DNA of 64,000 bases from Apteryx mantelli (Eukaryota > Chordata > Aves > Apterygiformes > Apterygidae), in NCBI RefSeq assembly GCF_036417845.1, contig NC_089990.1, positions 4,972,001 to 5,036,000 on the forward strand, given 5' to 3'. Position 1 is the stretch's first letter. Each line of letters starts with the position of its first letter. Shown in pieces: positions 1-13,800 of this stretch. The position numbers were made by a program, and so were the translations under genes. Under the pieces are notes generated by a model, which saw only the letters and a program-made list of their open reading frames with translations, had not been told where the DNA came from and ran no database searches.

Positions 1-3000
1 TTTTTTTAAAAAAAATCTTGATTCTGGGAGACTTACAGAGCATCAGGAAGAGATCGACAAGGGACTCCTGTTCACACTCACTATCGACGGACCCGGCTGA
101 AAAGAAACACGCACAGGAAAATGGTTGCTACCTGCATGCGAGCTAGGAGGGCTGTGGAGCAACCAGAAAAAAGGAAAGAAAGAACTTCTCTGTTTGTTAC
201 TTTACCCCACAAATAACAGAAAGGGGAACATGCCAAAACACTCATAAATATTTTTTACACAAAAAGAAATCTAGAGACCCCAAGAAGCCAGAGCCTGCTG
301 CCAGCTGCTCTCAAGCACCCAACACCCCATGGGGCTGCGCAGCAGCTGCTGCAAAGCTGAATATATCCCTGCAGCCCTGCATGGGGGCTCTGCAGACCAT
401 CGCACAGAAAACTTCAGGTTTTGCTGTCACTGCCTTGTTCCAGGGAAGGCTTAAAACAAGGTTAAACAGAGGTAAACTCTGGACGGTGGCAAAACGTGGT
501 GCATCGTGCTGCATAAACACCCTCTGCGGTGCTCTGCTCTGATCACCAGCAGCTCCCTGCTCAGCCCTGCGTTTGCAGACTCCAGAAAAACATTTTTCTT
601 TACCTCGCCAGCTCTTTCTCTCCTCTTTGTTCGTTCACCTGTTGCAATATTAAAGCATCCTCCTGATGACAAGCTCACAGACAGACTTTTCCTGGCCTTC
701 CCAGCAGCACTACCGGTTCCACCCACCAAAAGCATCGATGCAGCCTGGACGGGGTCATGCTGAGAGCAGGGCAATGACAGGGAGCTGCAAGTTGTGAAAG
801 ACGAATTAAGCCTCCATTGACTGCTCCGAGCACTAAACACAAAGAGAGGTTTTCCTCGGAAGCTTAAGGCTTTGCAAGACTTGGCTACACTGAAAAGAAA
901 AACAACTCACGGCGGGCACAGCGACCTCCGGGCAAGCGAGGAAACCCAGGACGATGCTGTAGCATCTGCGGTGGCTGGCGGAGGAGCAGGGTGCTGCCGT
1001 AACGGGGCAATGGTGTGGAGGGCCATGCAGTCGCCGCTCGCTCCTGAAGCACGGACTATCTTTACAACTCAGTCTATGTTTATTTGGCCTTGTAGTCCCC
1101 TTATATTTGACTGTATTGAAATTTGCTTATTCTACATGAAGCAATCCGGTGCTGGCTATAAATTATGCTGCTGATGTTTATAAATGCTTCGTGTGATTGG
1201 TATTTGCAATGTAGGTAATGTGCAAGGTGGGAGTTTCTCTCCTATAATCCTTTTACCTTGATCAACCAAGCCTGTGAACTTAATCATAAAAAAAAAAACA
1301 AAAAACCAACAACAATCAGAAAACCAGTATCAAATTTGCCTGGGAAGGTTATCCTGTCCACCTTTAATTTTTTACCAGTTGTGAAGTAGGATTTAAAACA
1401 AAGGTGCCTTCAAGGTACCTTCCCAACTAGTAGATCACAGGAGTCGCAACGCAAGACCTATAATTGATAAATCAATAGCGATCGCATAATTTAATACCTC
1501 CCAGATCCGTATTAACAAGAAAAGGAGGAGTCTCTGCTGATGCGGGGGGTACTCCTTTTCTGGTTAGCTAACGCTGACAAACTCCAGCTCCTGCCCAAGA
1601 GGCCTTCGGGAAGGGTGCCCCCCCACAGCATTTCTTTCAGAAATTTCCAAACTGCTCCATTGTTTCTAGGCCCGAAGCCAGGGAAGTTATGTCACTTTGC
1701 CTGTTTTAATAAGTAATACTGCCAAATCCCTGGGGTCGGGTCTGGACCAGGGCCAGAGCGCATGCAGAATTTCCAGGATTTCTTCCGCTAATGCCTAATC
1801 GAGTGCATGCAGGAAACCTGCACTCCAAGAAACGCTCCATGTGCACATGCGTTAGCACTGTTTTAATTACATGTTTTCATACTGTTTTTCTCCCCTGGGT
1901 CCCTGGTTTCATGCAGGAGCAGGAGGACCTGCTGCAGAGCTGGCTCATGGTCCCTGTATTGAGAAGGTGCTATATTCACAAACCGTAAGAATTAGGTCAG
2001 ACCTGCATCTTCAGGGCCTGCTTCCTGACATATCACACCCTTATCCAGAACATGGAAAGCTAAGGAAACGGGTAACATCTTGCCAAGTTTTTCAGCAAGG
2101 GCTGAAACCAGCTGCTTTGGTTTGGAAAAGATGCAGAAGTACCCGGAACACCGGCTGTGCGTCACCTGCGGCACTGCCCCAAGCCACAGGCTGATATTTC
2201 TCTGCTTTTGGCAGCAAAATCCTACCGCTGGCAAGGCTCTCCGTCTCGGAGTCGGGCTCGTGCATGGCACAGCAGGCTACTGGGTGGGAAACCAGCCACA
2301 GGAAAGGGGTGCTGGCAAGGAGAGGGAGCATCAGGTGCAAGGTAATGGGGGCAAGTGGTGCAGGAGAGCAGGCAGTGCTCACACGGGAGCAACTCGGGAA
2401 CATCCCACAGACAAGGTGAATGCCAGAGAAGCATATTTTCCTTTATTGGCCTTTTCATTTCTCTTTTACTGCATCTGAAGTATGCAATAAAGGGAAAAAC
2501 CACTTGAAGAGATAAACAACCACAAAGAAACAGCCTGGCATCTCCTGAAATACTGTGCTGGGCAGGATCTGTGCATTTTCGGGAAGGAACAGAGCGCTAG
2601 TGCAAAGGAGCAGCATGGTTCGGCCGGTGTCGAAGGGAGCCCTCGTCCTCCCCCGAGGTGTCCGCCCAAACAGAAACGTGCTCCAACTGCTCCTCACTGC
2701 TCGGCCTGCCACAGTATGCTTTTCCGCATCAAAGCATCCCTAACCGAACTGCACCTTACTGGCAAAAACCTGGCCAGGATACCTGCTCCTGCAGCTGAAT
2801 CAGAGCTGCAGGTCCTGCAGCATGACACCAGTAGGGCTCAGTGGGACCAGAAAGCTCCACAAGCGAAAGGTTTTAGATGAGACTCTCCATTTCATAGAGA
2901 GCTCCATGCTGGACTCGGTAACTACCCGCAAGAACCTCATTTGTAGGAAAGACATGATGAGCAATTTCTCTGCTTATACGTGTGAAGCTGCTGCGTGTAA

Positions 3001-6000
3001 GGCATAGCAGTTCTCTCAAGCTTAAGCAGATACACCTTCTGCACAGACCAGAGGTGCTGCAGAGCTATAAAAGGCTTTTGATTTGGAAAAATTAGAGCCT
3101 AGCTCGGCTGTGCTAATGAGCAGTGATCATTTGAAGATGCCGGCGCCAAAGCAGAGCGGGAGAGCTCATGCGGCAGGGTGAAAGCTCAAAGGTACTGCAG
3201 CAGTTTGACCGTTTCCCTTGCGGTGTATGGAGGAGCCGTACCAAAGATGCTCACAGAGAGGGCAGGTTATTCACTGGCGCTGTCTGGAGAGCCCATCCAC
3301 CCAGGTTGTTCAATCCTACTTATTTTTTCCTGTTGAAAGACCTGCATAAATCCAAGAAGGGAGCAAACAACATAATTAGCAAGCGAATTGCACTTCGCAA
3401 TATGATGAAGAGTGAATAGGGTAGAGGTAACTAGTCGAGATGAACTACTTGCAAATAAGTCTCCTGCTGGAACAGGCTGCATAGACAATTTCTCAGAAAC
3501 TTATTACCTCTGCATGAATCAGAATTGGCTTGAAAACAAGAAAAAAAAGGTAAAACATAACTACAGCCTTATAAACAAGGCTGCCTTTCCTGTGGATTGT
3601 GCAGAAAGATGTTAAATAACATCTACTGCTGTTTCTAATTCAGCCAGATGCTGAAAAATAATGCCAAAGTTAAAAAAAAAAAAAAAAGACTGATTTCCAG
3701 TAACCAAGTGTCAGTAACCAAGCTCATGAAGACGTTAATAACAGTATTTTGTGCAGGCATGCAAAATGCTATTGGTTGCCCAGCCAGCAACAGCTAATTG
3801 AATTAAAATTATTCTTTCTGCACCTCCAGTGAGGAGGCACAATCTCAAGGCTGTGATACGATCAGTCACTCAGTGTCAGGCTTTTATAGGAGACCCAGCT
3901 GATGACTCTCACTTGTGCACGGCACTGTGGAAGTGCCAGTGCTGGAATCACCACTTTAAATTCCAGCAGATATTCCTGTTTACGATAGCCTCAATCTTTT
4001 TATCATAGATCTGCAGATCCTACTGCTGTGCACAGATATCACACACTAAATCTATCAGAAAACGTTATTCAGTATAGCTCCTGGCAACACCAACTACGCG
4101 ATGTCAACCAGCCAAAACAGGGCTGTAGATGAGAAGAACAACTTGGATCATATGTTTTACTAATTATGCACAAGAAAAAAGATGTAAACAAGCTCCATAA
4201 AGATTATTATGCATGAGTTAATGTTTTTGCACAATCCACAAATTACCTATAACTCCTCTTCTCAGATAAATAATGTTGGAGCAATCAAGCTGACATTTCA
4301 TACCAAAGCCTATGACTTCATTGTGCCTCTCAGGGAAATTACCCTTAGATTTATGGTCTTATTAACCCATGACCCTGAAAAATGTCTGATGAGACTTGTT
4401 TATCATTCTAGTCTGGTGGCTGAAAACAGCCTTTTTCTTGATCCAGATGACTCAGTGCAGAAGCAATACGACTCTAAACTGAATCCCTAACAAGGTGGGC
4501 AGAAAAAAAGCAGCCCCAGCTTCGCATGACATGAACGCCTGTTTTACCGAGCAGAAAAGCTGTCTTGGGAGGAAGAACAAGCAGGATATCTTTTCTTTTC
4601 TGATTAAGATCAATCAATCTCACACAAAATGGGAGTGCTCACGAAGACAAAACATTTAGAGAGCATTTGGAAAAATTATCTACCTTGATGCGGGCTTCTG
4701 CAGTATTTAAACTTCCCGAGGTCGTGACTTCGCCTGCCTGCTCAGAAAACGCTGATTACCTGCAAAGGAAAAGAGAGACCTTTTTCTTCCCCGGAGGAGA
4801 GCACACCAAATAAACAGTCATCTGCTCACCCTAAGAGGACTCCGGTCAACTTCCTGTTCTCCAGCCACAGCCATGCAGAGAGGAGGTGGGACATTATGTT
4901 ACATGTTATTAAACACATTATTATTGTGACACTATTTTCTTCTGGATTGTTAAGATGGCAGGAACACCTTTCTAAATCCATGTTACTCTGCAAATCGCTT
5001 TAATTTGTATCTACAAAACGTTCACCCACTGTCAGACGTGAGGAAGGACATGATATGAAGAGAGTACCTCTTTTTCTACAGTACCTCCCAGCCGAGCTAG
5101 AAGATCAAAGCTAGCTCCCCGAGACGAGAGAAATAGCACGAGACAAGCACGTCTGAGCCAGCACTGCAAATTAAGCTACTCCTGCTTCCTTCGAGGAGGG
5201 CAGTGGTCATTGATGCAGGCTTTTCCCTTGACTGGGCTTGTACATACGGAGCAAACCTGAACTAACATCTGTTTGATTTTTACATCCCTAAATGACCTTT
5301 ATGTGTCCCTTTAAAGTAGTTTCGAAGTGCTGTCAGGTTCACCAATCTAGCATCATTTTCAACAAATTGGCACTGAGATCCTTTGCTTGACTTGGTGGTG
5401 GGGCAAGGCCACCTTGTCCCTGCTGCCCTCTTCCCACGTCAGGTACTTTTGAGGGAACTCAGAAGCAACAGCAATCCTGGTGATCATGGTCCACATTTCA
5501 TCAATGATCACATACCAGGAGGAGACTCACTCAACAAGCACAGAAGTTCAACCTACCGAGGGTTTGCTAGATGCTCGCAGGAACATTTCCACAACTAACC
5601 ACCTTCAACCCCTGCAACCGAGCTGGCACCAAATGTACCTTCCTTCAGATGCATTCAGGCATTAAACTTCCAAATTCAGCTTCTTCAGTGACTCCTGCTA
5701 TACGTAAAACTGCTCCTGGATGCTGAACATCTCATTTCCTACCGGTACCCGCGTTCTCCTTCACTGTGACATTCATAGCCTTTAACTTGAGGTATTTTAG
5801 AATTACACTAATGTCTCTTATATTATGTAAGGCAGATTAGAGTTCTGTTCCATTTAATCTAGCTCATCCATCATTTATTTAACTTTGCACATTGTCATTC
5901 AGAGCAAGTATTTTAAAAATCAAGGCTCCATTAAACCTATTCAATTATCTGTTGTTCTGAGTAACTGTTATCACCAGCTGCAATAGCTTTTAATAACTGA

Positions 6001-8340
6001 AATAGAACATTATGAAAATAAAAATACAGTTGCTCACCTTGGAGTAGTGCCAGGCCCTCATTTTGAAGCAGCTCAGACATTAATCCTACAGCTTATAAAT
6101 AAATTAATATTAAAAAAAAAAGGCTAGGAAAAGTTGTAGAAACAGACAACTAAGCAACGTCTTCTGTCATTGATTTTGCTTTTTTAAGCAGGTAGGTCTT
6201 TTTTTCCCGTGCTGCACACAGAAAGGCTTTGATGTTTTATGTAATGCCGTCACTCACTGTAAGGCAACTTGGAGTTCATCATGAAATTCAGACTGCACAG
6301 AAAGTCTAACCTTGCAGCTTCTGCACTCCTGTTTATGAAATATTTTATATTTAAGAATAATAATACTGCTTGAAAACTATGCTCAGAAGAGACACAATTG
6401 GTGACTCAGTCTTAATCACTTTGTAATTAGATCTGGTTTAATAACTTCAAAGTAAGGGGAAATATTGGTCTATTCCCTTATTATTCTTACTCAAAGTCAT
6501 GCTTGTAAAAACTTCAAAGTGTTTAAAAAATCAGTCGGATTTCATACGTAATTAGTTATGGAACTGATACTTCCAAAGAGAAGCCTAAAACAATAATAAC
6601 CCACTTTCTAACAGCTGGCAAGGAACAAAATAAGACAGAGACATCAGCGAGAATTAGCCAACACTAGCAATCACCTCCTTAGCTTTCCCGAGCGGCGACA
6701 GCGGGGATCAGATGGACACGCAGGTGGTGCTTTTTTACGCTTCTCTTTTGCGCCCGGCATCGAGTGAAAAAATGTTGCGGGCTGAAACACAGGCGATGCT
6801 CACAAGGTAGGTAGGACCTAGAAATGTGATTTAAGCATTTAGGTACACAGCAGCGACACGCTCTGAGGTCTCCGGAGGCCACGGGGATCTGGCACAGCAT
6901 CCACCAAAGTAGCAGATAACAAGCCAGCTTTATCTGGGGAGAAGCAGTGTTAACCCAGGCCTCTTCATTAGCTTGCTTTTTTCTAATACTGATGCGTGCC
7001 ATGTCGCCCAAATATGACAAACTGCTCTTTCGTGGATGATAACAGTTGACTAATACAGCGTACCATCAGCTCAGCCGTCCTCTGCTGCAAGAATCAATGC
7101 AAACTGTCATTAAGGCGTATTATTTCTGTTGTTCCCCCATCACAGTGCAGGGAACCAAAAAATACCCTTGAAAAGATGCAGGTGTGAGATTAGATGAATT
7201 TGAGGCAATATGAACAAAAGATGTATGCAGGTATTGACTAACCTTCCTGTTCCAAGTAATTATTGCCTGCAGCTACAAGGAAGCTGCCTGCCCCTGACTA
7301 CCTTCAATCATATCTCCTTGGCTCCCGGCCAGATCAGCCTCCAAGAATCTTTTCAATCACCCAATCCTATAAAAAACAATTTGGTCGTATGATGGTGATG
7401 AATGTGTCCTCTGACTAACTTCCTTATTTACTTGCTCACTGTGAGAAAGCCCAGACTGGACAGCTTCTGATTTATCCATGCATTTTCAGTGTTTGCTAAT
7501 CACTCTGCCACTTTATCTATGTTATTGTATTGGACAATTATCTTCCTCCAAAGAACATTTTCTAATTGTCGATTCTCAAGGCTGGGCATCTGCGATAAAT
7601 CTAATTACAGAGGGACAGTAATTTTGTTGTTCTATCAAAACATAATAATCAGCTGTACAACAGGATAAAAAAGAGTGGAAAACAGAATAAAATGCCACGG
7701 GTTTTTATTCCCAGGAAATCATGCCCAACCAATACCACATCAGTCCTTATAAGATACCTATCTTGTTGGAGCCGGGAAATATGCTTGTCCTCGCCTACCC
7801 CAAGCTGCCTGCAGTCAGTGCAAATCGCCCCATGGGAATTACTGCTCTGAGATGGAGAGGATGGGAATTAAGAGCAAGAACCGGCTCCGTGGGAATTACA
7901 GGCAGACTGCGCTGAAAGGGATCGGAGGAGGGATGTCACCAGGGGTGAAGATCCTGTTTATGGCGGCCGTTAAGGATGCTGGCCCAAGAAGCAGGTGTGA
8001 CGTTCAAGAAAAGTGCCGGGCTCGTGTTGGTGGAAATAGCTGTCTTCCGTAGGAACACGTAACACCAAACCTGTGTAAAACTGCACTCTACAACTGTGCT
8101 TTTTTTTTCCTTTTTTTTTTTTTTAATTTTTTTACCTTGACACAGTCACTCCAAGAGCCAGAGCTCTTATTAGAGGTGCTAGTCTGACTAAAGAGTGGAG
8201 CATACTGCAAAGAGACACGTCGCGCCTCTGCCCCGCGTCGCTCCCGTAATGACTGCCCCGGGGGAAGGAAGGAATAAGAAATGTGTTTCATCTCCTGAGG
8301 AATGGAGACCTGAAAAAAATGTAATCAAAGATGCAATTTG
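1..8340. other. Intergenic region, no recognised gene
   Basis: AT-rich to moderate-GC sequence with many stops on both strands. No reading frame resembles a known protein, and I see no tRNA or identifiable transposon. It holds short homopolymer runs (A-runs near 3672, 6111; interrupted T-runs at 8100-8138). It lies downstream of KLHL13, and any function would be regulatory. Confidence 0.6.
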
Positions 8341-9056
8341 GTTCTAATTCAGAAACTTTCGAGGCCTGCCGCTGTGAAAGGGTTTATAATGAAGCAATTT
8401 CTGGTGCCACGCTGAAGAGGGGAGACGTGTGCGCCGGGAACAAATCGAAAGCCCCTCCACCAGTATCGTCCCTCTTGTAGAGCCATCGGCATTGCGGTCG
8501 AGGTGCCTCTGATGCATTTGACGGAGCATTTATTATCTGCGCTCAGCCACGCGCTCCAGCCCAGCTCGGACGGCCGTATCGCTGGCTGATCTCCGCGATT
8601 TGTGCCGAGAAGAGCCCGGAGGCCCCAGACGGCACCTGAGCTTCTCTGCGCAGGGAGCTGTGCGAGACACAGAGGATGAGATGCTCCCATTTGCCTCCCA
8701 GGAAAACTCCACGTCGAAATAATCAAGCGGTGGAGAGGAAGGGATTTTGTCAGAGCAGCTCCCGACGCCTGGCGGCAGAGGCTCTGCCCAAAGGAGCTGC
8801 CGGGGCGGAGGCGAGGGGCCAGTTCTCGTGGCCCCGGGGTGAAAGCGTCTCCTTGCAAAGACTCACTCGTGGTCCCCAGACCTTCAAAGATCTCCAGGGT
8901 TTCCTAAGTGCAGTCAGAATGGTCAGAGTGCCGGGAAAGGTGGCACGGATGGACCGCAGCATCCCGGTGCCGCAAAGGGTGTGCACGGGCCAGCGGTGCT
9001 TCTGCACCATGGTGCCCAGGCCAAGCGAGCCGAGCAGAGCCGAGCGCTCACCTTAA
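8341..9056. promoter_or_regulatory. CpG-rich segment, possible regulatory element
   Basis: GC and CpG content rise sharply against the flanks: the first 250 bases alone contain about twenty CpG dinucleotides (for example ctccgcgatttgtgccg and cggacggccgtatcgc). A 169-codon open stretch on the minus strand follows from the shortage of A/T-rich stops and resembles no protein. It may be an unmethylated regulatory element or an orphan CpG island. Confidence 0.4.
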
Positions 9057-9639
9057 TTAGCTCCTGACTGCATCAACAAACTGCGTTAATTTTAACGTTC
9101 TCCCGCTTATGCCGGAGTCGTCATGCTTTTTCACTCCATTTGCCTTCCAAGGCTGGCTCAAACGGCAGCTGATTAAGAGCAGCGGCACCTCCGCGCTGCC
9201 GCATTTCCCTGGGTACCGGATCAGCCCCTTCCCCATGTGGATGAGAGGATGCCTACTCATCAGAAACTGCACTTTTCACAGGAAAAAACAGGCAGGGTTT
9301 TTTTTTTTTTTACTTTTCCTGTTGAATTTTTCTACTGAAAATACCATGATTTTCAAAGGCGGCCCAAAAAATATCTTCCCAGTGAGTGCACAAACATAAG
9401 TTAATAGAAGTATTTTCGCAGGAATTTTAAACACAAAAATTTTTTTATAAATATCTAGGGAAAAATTGCTGTTATTTTGGAGCAGCTGTAGAGTCAGCAG
9501 TGAGCAATGGATTCTGCTGAGCATCCGCTCCTCCAGAAACGCTTCGTGGGCGAGAAAACAAAACTCGCAGCCTTCACAGCACATGGACACCAACACACGG
9601 AATTTGCTAAATTTCATCCAAGCGAACCTACCCACCAAC

Positions 9640-10470
9640 TTCATCCCTTCCCATTTCGGATGAAGCGGCTGCGAGGAAGAGCGCTGCAAAGGCTTTGGCT
9701 GCCGAGCGGCAACACTTTGCTTTTCCCCCCGTCACCCGAGATACGCGGCGGCTGGAGTCAAACAGCGTCACTTTGGCAAACCTTGCGCAAAACGATGTTT
9801 CTGTCACCGCTTGAAAGCCCCATCCGGCTCCGTTGGGCGACAGTCACTGTCCACCATGGTTGCCTAAGCCAATGTGACAGGAATGTCACATAAAATAGCT
9901 CGGCTCCGCCGTGCGATGAGAAACAGCAAAAATAGCCCGACGGTTGCTGTTTGCATGCAGAGATTCGGGACGACGTCACGGGGATGTCAAGATGGGACCG
10001 TCAGAGCTTTTCCCCTGCAAAGCAAACAATTTTAACCATTTTCATGACAATTTGGATCACAACCCATAACGGGCGAGGAGGGGCTGACGCACGGGCAAAG
10101 CTTGGAGGCAGCGACGAGCCGCCTGGCGCGGCACCGGGAGCACCCAGCCTGCTCCGGCTCCAAGCTCTGGGTGACACCAGCCTGGAGCTCCCCGGCTGGG
10201 AGCCGAGCTCCTCTTAAGAGCAAACAGCCGCAGCGAGCAGCTCTGTCGAGAGAGGGTGGGAAAAAAACGCACAGCCAAAGCTGGTGACTGACTACCAGTG
10301 ACTTCTTATCCAGCAAACGAGCAATTAGAGCTAACACACGCCGACCATCCGCTTCCGCAGAGCCGAAGCGGGCAGGGGCTCCCTTCAGAGACGGCGGCAT
10401 ACAGGTTCGCGGGAAGAGACCCTTCTTCCTAGCAATTATTAGCAGAAATGGCAACCTCTCCTGTGCAAAG
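9640..10470. other. CpG-enriched intergenic segment
   Basis: Continues the GC-rich domain with frequent CpGs, especially near 9660-9760 and 10070-10140 (cagcgacgagccgcctggcg). It contains a CRE-like GACGTCAC at about 9973-9980 and the inverted repeat ATGTGACA/TGTCACAT at 9872-9891. Open frames here are long because of base composition and show no protein family features. Confidence 0.35.
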
Positions 10471-10568
10471 AGAATAATAACAATAATAATAAAAATTTTA
10501 AATAGTGGAACTAATGTGATTTGACCACACGTTTGTCTGGTTTTTTTTCCCCCCCTGGTTAAAGCCCC

Positions 10569-10576
10569 TATATAAT
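10569..10576 (+). promoter_or_regulatory. TATA-like box before CpG island
   Basis: The sequence TATATAAT in the context cccctatataatc lies about 30 bases before the likely start of a GC-rich stretch. On its own such a box is common by chance in AT-rich DNA; its position beside the only dense CpG island gives it some weight. Confidence 0.25.
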
Positions 10577-10627
10577 CATACGTTTATTAACCTAAGTCCT
10601 TAATCAGGATTAACCTCCTGCTTTGCT

Positions 10628-10866
10628 CCGCGTGGCGTCCTGCGAGCAGCCGCCGCGCTGGGCACCCGCCTGCTCGCCGGAGAAGGCGGCGGAGCGCCGG
10701 CAGCGACACTCCGAGCGGAGAGACCCCTTCGCCCACGTTTGGGAGCGAAAAGCAAGGAAAGGGACATCCAACTCAGCCGGGGCTGGTCCTGCGCTGCTGG
10801 GAAATGTCCCTCGCTGCGTCATCCAAACGCAGACGTGAGCACAGCGGGGAATGCCAAAAAGCGCTT
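10628..10866. promoter_or_regulatory. Dense small CpG island
   Basis: The core 10628-10747 holds about twenty CpGs in 120 bases, followed by about eight more up to 10866. This is far above the surrounding sequence, and vertebrate genomes usually lose CpG unless it is unmethylated. A TATATAAT box lies at 10569-10576, about 50 bases before the core, and a possible plus-strand splice donor (GGAG|gtaaaa) at 10879. These fit a promoter with a short first exon, but no coding exon is recognised. Confidence 0.5.
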
Positions 10867-10879
10867 CAGATTTTGGAGG

Positions 10880-13800
10880 TAAAAATGTATTTTGACGATA
10901 GAGCAAATGAGTACACAGAGGAAAATCTCTGAATCTACTGAATCATTCTACTCGCTTTGCTGTTTGGTTTTTGGTTTTGCTTTAAAGAGAGCTGTGGGTT
11001 TCTTTCAGAACAATCCTGCAGTAGAACAGAGCAGCGTTCGGTCTTAGCATGATTCCAGTTAAACCAGTGAAAATACCCGAAAAATAATTCAGTCCCAAGA
11101 GTGAGCTTACATTCAGCCAGTCAAAACAAATGATAGCATCATTCTCCACTTGCTGGATTTTTTTTCCTTCTTTTTTTAAACAAATCTGTTGTTCAAAGGG
11201 TCCAGACATTTTACTTAGTATGGGCTTAATAGGCTTAAGTAACAAGTCACCATTTGGATTCTTACTAGATTATTGAAGCGGTTTGAGTCTAAACCCGGAT
11301 CTGCTGGAGACACAGGGAACGGAGCCAGAAACCACTAAGCAATCGCTCTCCTGAGCGGGGGCTCCACTTAATAAGAAAAAGTTTGATTAAAGATTATACA
11401 AATGAAAATCCTTTACCTTTTCAGAGGCCAGGGGTTGTTTTACATACAGGTGTAAAGTGCAGTTCCACCGAGCCAAAAAATTAGGGCGAGCTTGCAGAGA
11501 AACGCCAGCTCCTGCATGATCAGCCAGAGGAAAAGGCTGAGAAGTCGGTGAGGAAGACAGCCGTGGTTTTAGGTGTGCCGGCTTTAACTCAGCAAACTGT
11601 CACTGCTGCAGTGGAGCTCTGCAATATTTGTAATTAGAGACCTTAAAAATGGGGAGAGAGAGCAAAAAGAACTGCAGCTATAGATTTTAAAGCCTGTTCA
11701 CCAGCTAAAGAATACAAGGAAGAGAGAAAACAATTAAGAATAAAGTTAGGAGGCCTTCGATACTGTATTCATCATGCAACCTAAATATAGTAGCTAAATG
11801 CATCAGACTAAAACACTGTCTTGAGCAGGCTTTAATTCTGACACCTCATCTGCTATTTAGCATGAAATCACTCGGCACCTTCTTTTTTTTTTTTTATGTA
11901 AAGATAAATGGCGTATTTTTATCTGTTTAAAGAAATCCAAATCACGGTGGGCTAAATGCAGAAAGGGAGAGCAATACCAGAGAATGATGTAAAATCTAAT
12001 TAAAGACCTTTGGCTGCCATGGAATTGAAAAGCAATTAAAAATCTCTTTTTTTGCCTAGAAGGGTCCCAGAAGAAATTCTTAAATCGTAATTTGCCTTTG
12101 CCTTTATCCCCGTTGTGACAGGTCCAGGAAGCCATCTCCGCTGCGCTGGGAAGGGACAAGAGACAGGTGCCAGCGGTGCACCACGTTTCTGGATGGGCAG
12201 CGCTTGGGTTTCACCTGCGACGGGCTTGAGCCACGCTGGTGCAATCCGCTGCAGGGCAACCAAGGAGGCAAACTGAAATTTGCAGGATTATTCAAAAAAA
12301 ATCTCATTATAAAATCAGTGTGCTCCTGTCCTGTTGCTTGGGGGTACTTTGCAGATACTCAGTAGCATTTTGCTTTATTACTACAGAGAATTATCAAGCA
12401 GAAAAGCTGGGAACACTCGGAAAACCTTTTTACAGGTTTATATTTAATTTAAGCATCTAATCTAATTCCTCTGTAGCCCTTTCTTTTTGTTAAATTAGCA
12501 CTTAATTCCTTCGTTGCTATTTGAATGAATTCCTATCTGTGGCTGTGCAGAGAAGATGAAATTGGAAATTACAATTCTGGGGGTGTCAGGCCGCATGCGA
12601 GTAATGAGGAACGTTTTTTTTACATGGACTTTGACATTTATTAATTTTCTTTAATGCCACTTTTTGTTCTGCGTGACAATCTCATTACGACACGGGCGTT
12701 TTGCAAGATTCACAGCAATTGCAGAGAGGTCGGAGAGGAGCCGGCTCTGCTCCCAGTTACCCAGCTGGGGAGCTGCGGCCGGTCCGTGCTGCCCTGGGGC
12801 ATCGCGACTCTGCAATGCAGCATAGTGCCTGCCCTCCCGTGCACCAAAACACAGCCCATCGACGCCCAAAATGTGGCCTCAGAGCTGGTGGCCCACCAGG
12901 CGAGGGAGCACCAAAGGACGTGCTGGGAACCCAGCACCCCCTGGGAGCGGCACGAAGGCGCCTTTTCTCTCTGCACATCTTCCCCTTCTGCTGAAGGCTC
13001 CCTTACCCTCATTGCACTCAATTTTCCTCTGCTATTTTAGACCTCTATCACATCCTGTGTTTCCCCCCTCCAGCCCAATCTTTCCAGCCTCGGCTGTTGT
13101 GCTGCAAGGAAACATCATCGCACTGATATTTACCATCAATTATATAAAGCCATCGTTTGCCTTAAGAAAATATTGACATTATTTAAAATTCATGCTCCCA
13201 GTGAATTTGCTCCCTATGCCTGTCCGTGCAACGGGTGCAGCTGGAGCACCGCCACAAGATCAACGCGGCAGTGGGTGCTGTTTTCTTGTTGTTGCCAGCC
13301 CCGGGCAGATGCGAGGCTCTTGCTCCCCATAGACCCCTCTCCCCTTCACCCTCTAGGCTTTCAGCTCCCCAAAAGTCCTGTGAATCTGGGTGCTCAGTGC
13401 AAACCCTTCTGATCCTGCTGAAAATATAACCTTCTTTTTGTTCAGGTTTTCTGCTTAGAGCTCATGGTCAGGGAGATGCACATGGTCAGCTGCCCACCAA
13501 GAGCTCCCTGGCTCAACCAGCGAGGTTATGCACCCAGATGAGCGAAGAGAGCTGGAAAACCCACCCATCTGGGGACCATCCCTAATTGCAGAGCCCTGAG
13601 GAGCAAAGCTTTTCCCCATGGGGACCAGCTGCGACCCCATGCCTCAGGGCCAGTGTGTTGCTGTAGGAGCCAGGTGGTCCTTTTGCTCGAGATGGTCCTG
13701 CTTGCCACCACTCTGCGCTTGAAATGGGCCCTCCAGGAGCATTTTCATGAGCCGGGGCGATGAGTCATCCGCTCAGTTTGCTTGCCACGCAAGTGAGTTT

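Noticed and set aside
8349..8858. A 169-codon minus-strand ORF
   Set aside because: It lies in CpG-rich DNA where stops are rare and overlaps other open frames. The peptide shows no domain or family feature.
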